Below are positions 60,747 through 64,000 of a stretch of 64,000 bases of DNA, one piece after another. The stretch is from Lutjanus erythropterus. Taxonomy: Eukaryota; Chordata; Actinopteri; Lutjaniformes; Lutjanidae. The DNA lies in NCBI GenBank assembly GCA_020091685.1, contig CM034613.1:11960775-12024774 (forward strand), given 5' to 3'. The notes under the pieces were generated by a model that saw only the letters and a program-made list of their open reading frames with translations, was not told the origin of the DNA and made no database searches. How positions within the stretch are numbered: the stretch's first letter is position 1; each line of letters begins with the position of its first letter. The position numbers were made by a program, and so were the translations under genes.

Positions 60747-61062
60747 TTTGTCATTCAGAAAAGGAGCCTTCGTGGCACATTTTATCTGTAGAGGTCACGA
60801 GAACACAAAATTATGTGATCAAGTCAACTTGATTGATTCTCATAGTGCCTGTTCTTACTTCTTCAAAAAGAATCAAACAAAATAAAAATGTTTCACGTGT
60901 TGTGTCAAGCAGTGTTTTTGAATGAACAGTCAGTATAAATTATTTAACTCCAGTTCACATACATGAGTTAGCATTTAATTTTGTCACTCCACAGTAAGGT
61001 AGATATTAAAAAGTCATGCAGAGAGTTATATAATTGTATTGTGACGTACAAATGATAGCATC

Positions 61063-61621
61063 CATTCTTGAGAATTGGGATAAATCATGCACTACCAAAT
61101 GAAAGTGATTATTACAACACTATAATTCCAATTTTTGGGTGAAAATGTATTCTTTATGGATTTATATACATGAAATATATGTAAAATGTAATATATACAA
61201 GAATTCACAACTTCAGAAAATTTAAAAACTAACACTACCTACCTTTTTATTATTAATAATAATGTTGGCCCTTTAAAGTTGTGTCCCAGATTTCCATCAG
61301 CTCCATCAGCTTTATCATAGCTTTACCCCAAGCTCCCCTGTCTCACTTCCTGGTTTAAAAAAGTGGGAATACTGCTCAAGCACTGATCAGCTTTCTATTT
61401 CTCAAAAAAATTAGATGTGTCTGAACCACAACATGTCACCTCTGTAGCTCCAGAGCATTATGTCAGCTATACATTTCATTCAATAAAAAAAAAAAAATCA
61501 CTGGGGGGGTTGGCCCATATCAAGATATAATAGGCAAGAGTTTGATCTTTGAAAACATATTTTCCCAGCAAAAAAAAAATCAAATTCGTCAAATACATTT
61601 TTATCCCAATTCTCAAGAATG
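61063..61621. mobile_element. MITE with 22-bp inverted ends (559 bp)
   Basis: CATTCTTGAGAATTGGGATA followed by AA at 61063 is matched by TTTTATCCCAATTCTCAAGA followed by ATG ending at 61621. It is a perfect inverted repeat of about 22 bases. The interior is AT-rich with ATCAGCTCCATCAGCTTTAT and runs of A. No coding frame is seen. Confidence 0.85.
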
Positions 61622-61686
61622 AGTGTTAGATGACTTTTAAATAAATTTGATTAGTAATAACTTTGTTGCACTACTGGGGATTGTAC

Positions 61687-62335
61687 ACTCAACAGAAAGA
61701 TAAATGGAACACTTTTTTGCTCCCATTTTGTATGAGTTGATGTAAAAGACCTCAGAGTAGTGCTGGTCATGACTGTTGTATCTGTAGCCCTATGTAAAAT
61801 AGTTATAGTTCTTTACCTAATAAATAAAACTAATAAGAATGAAACTGCACATTTTAGAGCAACCTTTTATTGTGTCCAGTCCAAAACACATCTGTCATAA
61901 TCATACTGTCATACTGTTTAATCAGCATCTCTGTGTGCCACACCTGTCAGGTGGTTTGATTATCTCGCCAAAGGAGATGTGCCAACCACTGGTGGATTCA
62001 AGGTGGGGTCAAGGGGAGTGATCGCCTCACCCCAGGTGCCACCATATTTGAAAAGAAAAAAAAAGTAGCAAGAGTACTCTCTTGGATGCTCCTACGGTAG
62101 ATAAAACATGTAAATGCCCTATAGCGTGGAGAAAACATGTTGAAGTGCTCTATCAAGTGTGCTTCCTGTAGACAAAATAAAGTACATCACAACTTTTGGC
62201 ACGTTGGACTAATCTTTTGGCTTAGTCCATGACTGGTGCTCACTAACAAACCTTTTTTTTGTGCAGAGGAGATTTTTTTTACGAACTCTTGAAAAATGGG
62301 AGCAGAAACAAAAGTGTTGTGTTATATTTGATCCT
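61687..62335. mobile_element. Tc1-like MITE (CACTCAACAGAAAGATAAAT ends)
   Basis: The left part reads ACTCAACAGAAAGATAAATG, then AACACTTTTTTGCTCCCATT. The right part at about 62286-62335 is the reverse complement pattern, AAAATGGGAGCAGAAACAAA then AGTGTTGTGTTATATTTGAT. The interior holds CACACCTGTCAGGTGGTTTG and CTCGCCAAAGGAGATGTGC, which I recognise from the common fish ACTCAACAAAAATATAAACG element. The copy is old and non-coding. Confidence 0.7.
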
Positions 62336-62462
62336 TGTTTTTAGCATCCCTTATTTATAGAGACAAAAAAAATTATACTACATCTCTGACAACACAACAA
62401 ACTTTTGAACTGAACTACATTTGCTAATAATAAATACATTTTGGGAATAGATCACACAGTAA

Positions 62463-62982
62463 TTAAAGTCTTAAGTGTTGGGGCAGTCGGAGCAGACAGG
62501 CCCGTATGTCACTAACAGCCCCAGGCAGTCTGCCCATGTTCTGCCATCGCTGTGTGCTGGGATCGAACCGGTGGACCAGTCCAGACTCACTGTAATCGTC
62601 CTGGCAGTATCCTCCCAGTATGTAGATCTTCCCCTCCAGGACGGCTGAGGCTGCACCCACGTGGGGCACAGACAGCGATGCAAAAGCGGCCCAGGAGTCG
62701 GCCACAGGATCGTACACCTCACAGGCTTGTTGGTCAGTGTAAAACTTCCTCAGGTTGCACACACCACCTGCGACGTAAAGACGGCCTCGCAGGGGATCCA
62801 TGCAGTGCTGTGCTCGGTCATGGGTCATGTCTGATAGGTAGGTGGTTCCTCTCTCGGGGTGGTACAGGAACATGGAAACCAGACACTCATACTTACAGTT
62901 AAAACCACCAGAGATGAAGATTCCTCCATCTACGACAGCAGCAGCGTAGCCACTCAGAGCCTGATCCAGGGGCCGGACGAAG
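62463..62982 (-). CDS. 3' exon of a second KLHL33-like Kelch gene (partial)
   Basis: This is the terminal coding exon on the minus strand. The acceptor TTTCTCAG lies at 62983/62984 and the stop TAA at 62463-62465. The 172 codons cover the last Kelch repeats: GGIFISGGFN, GRLYVAGGV, ACEVYDPVADSWAAF, GKIYILGGY, VHRFDPSTQRWQNMG, ending LPQHLRL. It aligns along its whole length with the last exon of the gene at 34931-35453, including MFLYHPERG, LSVPHVGA against LPVPHVGA, and the LR-L end. The exon phase is the same. Earlier exons are not found between 62983 and 64000, which is occupied by intron and a Tc1 fragment, so the gene continues beyond the right edge. Function is as for BTB-BACK-Kelch Cullin-3 adaptors, by inference. 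Confidence 0.88.
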
Positions 62983-63429
62983 CTGAGAAAGATGAAATAC
63001 GAGGCATCAGAAAGGAATGTAGTCGAGAAGTAAAATAAAGCAATCTGGCATCTATATCCCTGAGTTTTCAGTCCAAGTTAGACATGATGCTAAGGAGTTT
63101 GAAAGCCATGGGACTTCAATATCTGTCATTCTAATTATTTGCACTATTGTCTACCACAGGTTGTATATCATATCTATTAGTACTTATGCATATACATATT
63201 ATTATATACTATGTATATATACATAAAATTATCTTTCATCTCTTGCATGAAATTGAATGTAGATTTATATGTTTACTGTGAAATCATACTTATTCCATGA
63301 AATAATATTTTTCATACTGTGAAACCACCCTGTGAAATTTTTGATGCTGTTTCCTTATATATTGTTATAGTTTGTGTGTATATTTTTTTAATTCACATTT
63401 TATATTTTTATTGTCCTTTTTTTTTAAAC

Positions 63430-63970
63430 TATGCTGCCATCCAGACAACATCTTTTCCAGGGACGTCCCTGCTTATTTTAGCAAGACAATGCCTCCCATT
63501 GAAAATGAGTGGTGCATTATGATGCAAAAAATATGACAAGAGAGACCCCAGATTGTTGAGCAACTGAAGTCATATACCAAGCAATAATGGGAAAGAATTT
63601 CACTTTCAAAACTACAACAATTGGTGTCCTCACTTTCCAAAACACTTACTGAGTGTTGTTAAAAGAAAAGGCGATGTATTACAGTGGTCAGCATGCCACT
63701 GTCCCAACTTTTTTGGAACATGTTGCAGCCATCAAATTGTCTACACTGAGTGATAAAAGAAAAGGTGATGGAACACTGTTGTAAACATCTTCCTGTCCCA
63801 AGTATTTTGACATGTGTTGCAGTCATCAAAGTCAGGATGAATGTAGATTTACGAAAAACAATAAAAGTTAATCATTTTGAATATTAAATATTCTGTCTTT
63901 TTACTGCAAATCATCACATTCAGGTTTAATTTACATTTTACAAAGTGTCCAAACTCTATCAGAATGAAAG
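63430..63970 (+). mobile_element. 3' fragment of a Tc1-like transposon
   Basis: The segment begins inside the transposase region (ATGCTGCCATCCAGACAACA, GGGACGTCCCTGCTTATTTT, CAAGACAATGCC). It continues through CCCATTGAAAATGAGTGGTG and CAATAATGGGAAAGAATTTC to the typical 3' non-coding end with TGTCCCAACTTTTTTGGAAC. It ends at a decayed terminal repeat. An internal deletion joins CAAGACAATGCC directly to TCCCATTGAAAATG. It lies in the intron of the second KLHL33-like gene. Confidence 0.75.
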
Positions 63971-64000
63971 TTGCTCATAGCAATGGAGGAAACAAAGGTT

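Noticed and set aside
1-64000. Bacterial-style systems (CRISPR, operons, prophage) and tRNA/rRNA genes
   Set aside because: Spliced vertebrate genes and fish repeats explain the window. I saw no regularly spaced repeats with unique spacers, and no tRNA or rRNA consensus.

Overview
The window is nuclear DNA from a teleost fish, most likely a percomorph. Genes are split by GT-AG introns, intergenic DNA is AT-rich, and the repeats are typical of fish: Tc1/mariner fragments and MITEs, hAT-type non-autonomous elements, microsatellites and a LINE reverse-transcriptase remnant. The gene families (FHOD-type formin, BTB-BACK-Kelch, secreted C-type lectin, collagen-less C1q-like proteins) are vertebrate. 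There is no bacterial operon, CRISPR array or prophage. All exon structures were assembled by eye from reading frame, splice-site consensus and phase. Every complete gene model given here closes in frame.

Left part (1-24.7 kb). The first 6.5 kb holds repeats, a long imperfect inverted repeat and a possible minus-strand promoter with a first exon near 5 kb. From 6.67 to 11.59 kb (minus) lies a compact nine-coding-exon FHOD1/FHOD3-like formin with FH1 and a complete FH2 domain. It has no recognisable N-terminal GBD/FH3 region and no long autoregulatory tail. A CpG-rich block at 16.1-16.4 kb looks like a divergent promoter. To its right (17.5-23.7 kb, plus) is a six-coding-exon gene for a 229-residue tail-anchored membrane protein that I do not recognise.

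Middle part (24.7-38.8 kb). About 5.5 kb of repeat-rich DNA precedes a KLHL33-like gene (30.23-35.45 kb, plus). Its product has a very acidic N-terminus, two BTB-like regions, BACK and Kelch repeats. It converges on a minus-strand C1q-like gene (36.61-38.75 kb).

Right part (39-64 kb). This is a small innate-immunity-like cluster: a secreted three-domain C-type lectin (43.8-47.3 kb, with a 5' UTR exon near 40.9 kb) and two tandem C1q-like genes (51.5-54.8 and 59.6-60.7 kb). The second tandem copy has lost most of its coiled-coil stalk through an internal deletion and appears rescued by a new splice donor. The last exon of a second KLHL33-like gene sits at 62.46-62.98 kb (minus), so the two Kelch genes bracket the lectin/C1q cluster.

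The most noteworthy signals are the short C1q paralog with its new splice site, the N-terminally truncated formin, the double-BTB acidic Kelch protein, the unrecognised tail-anchored protein, and the duplicated promoter shared by the two plus-strand C1q genes.
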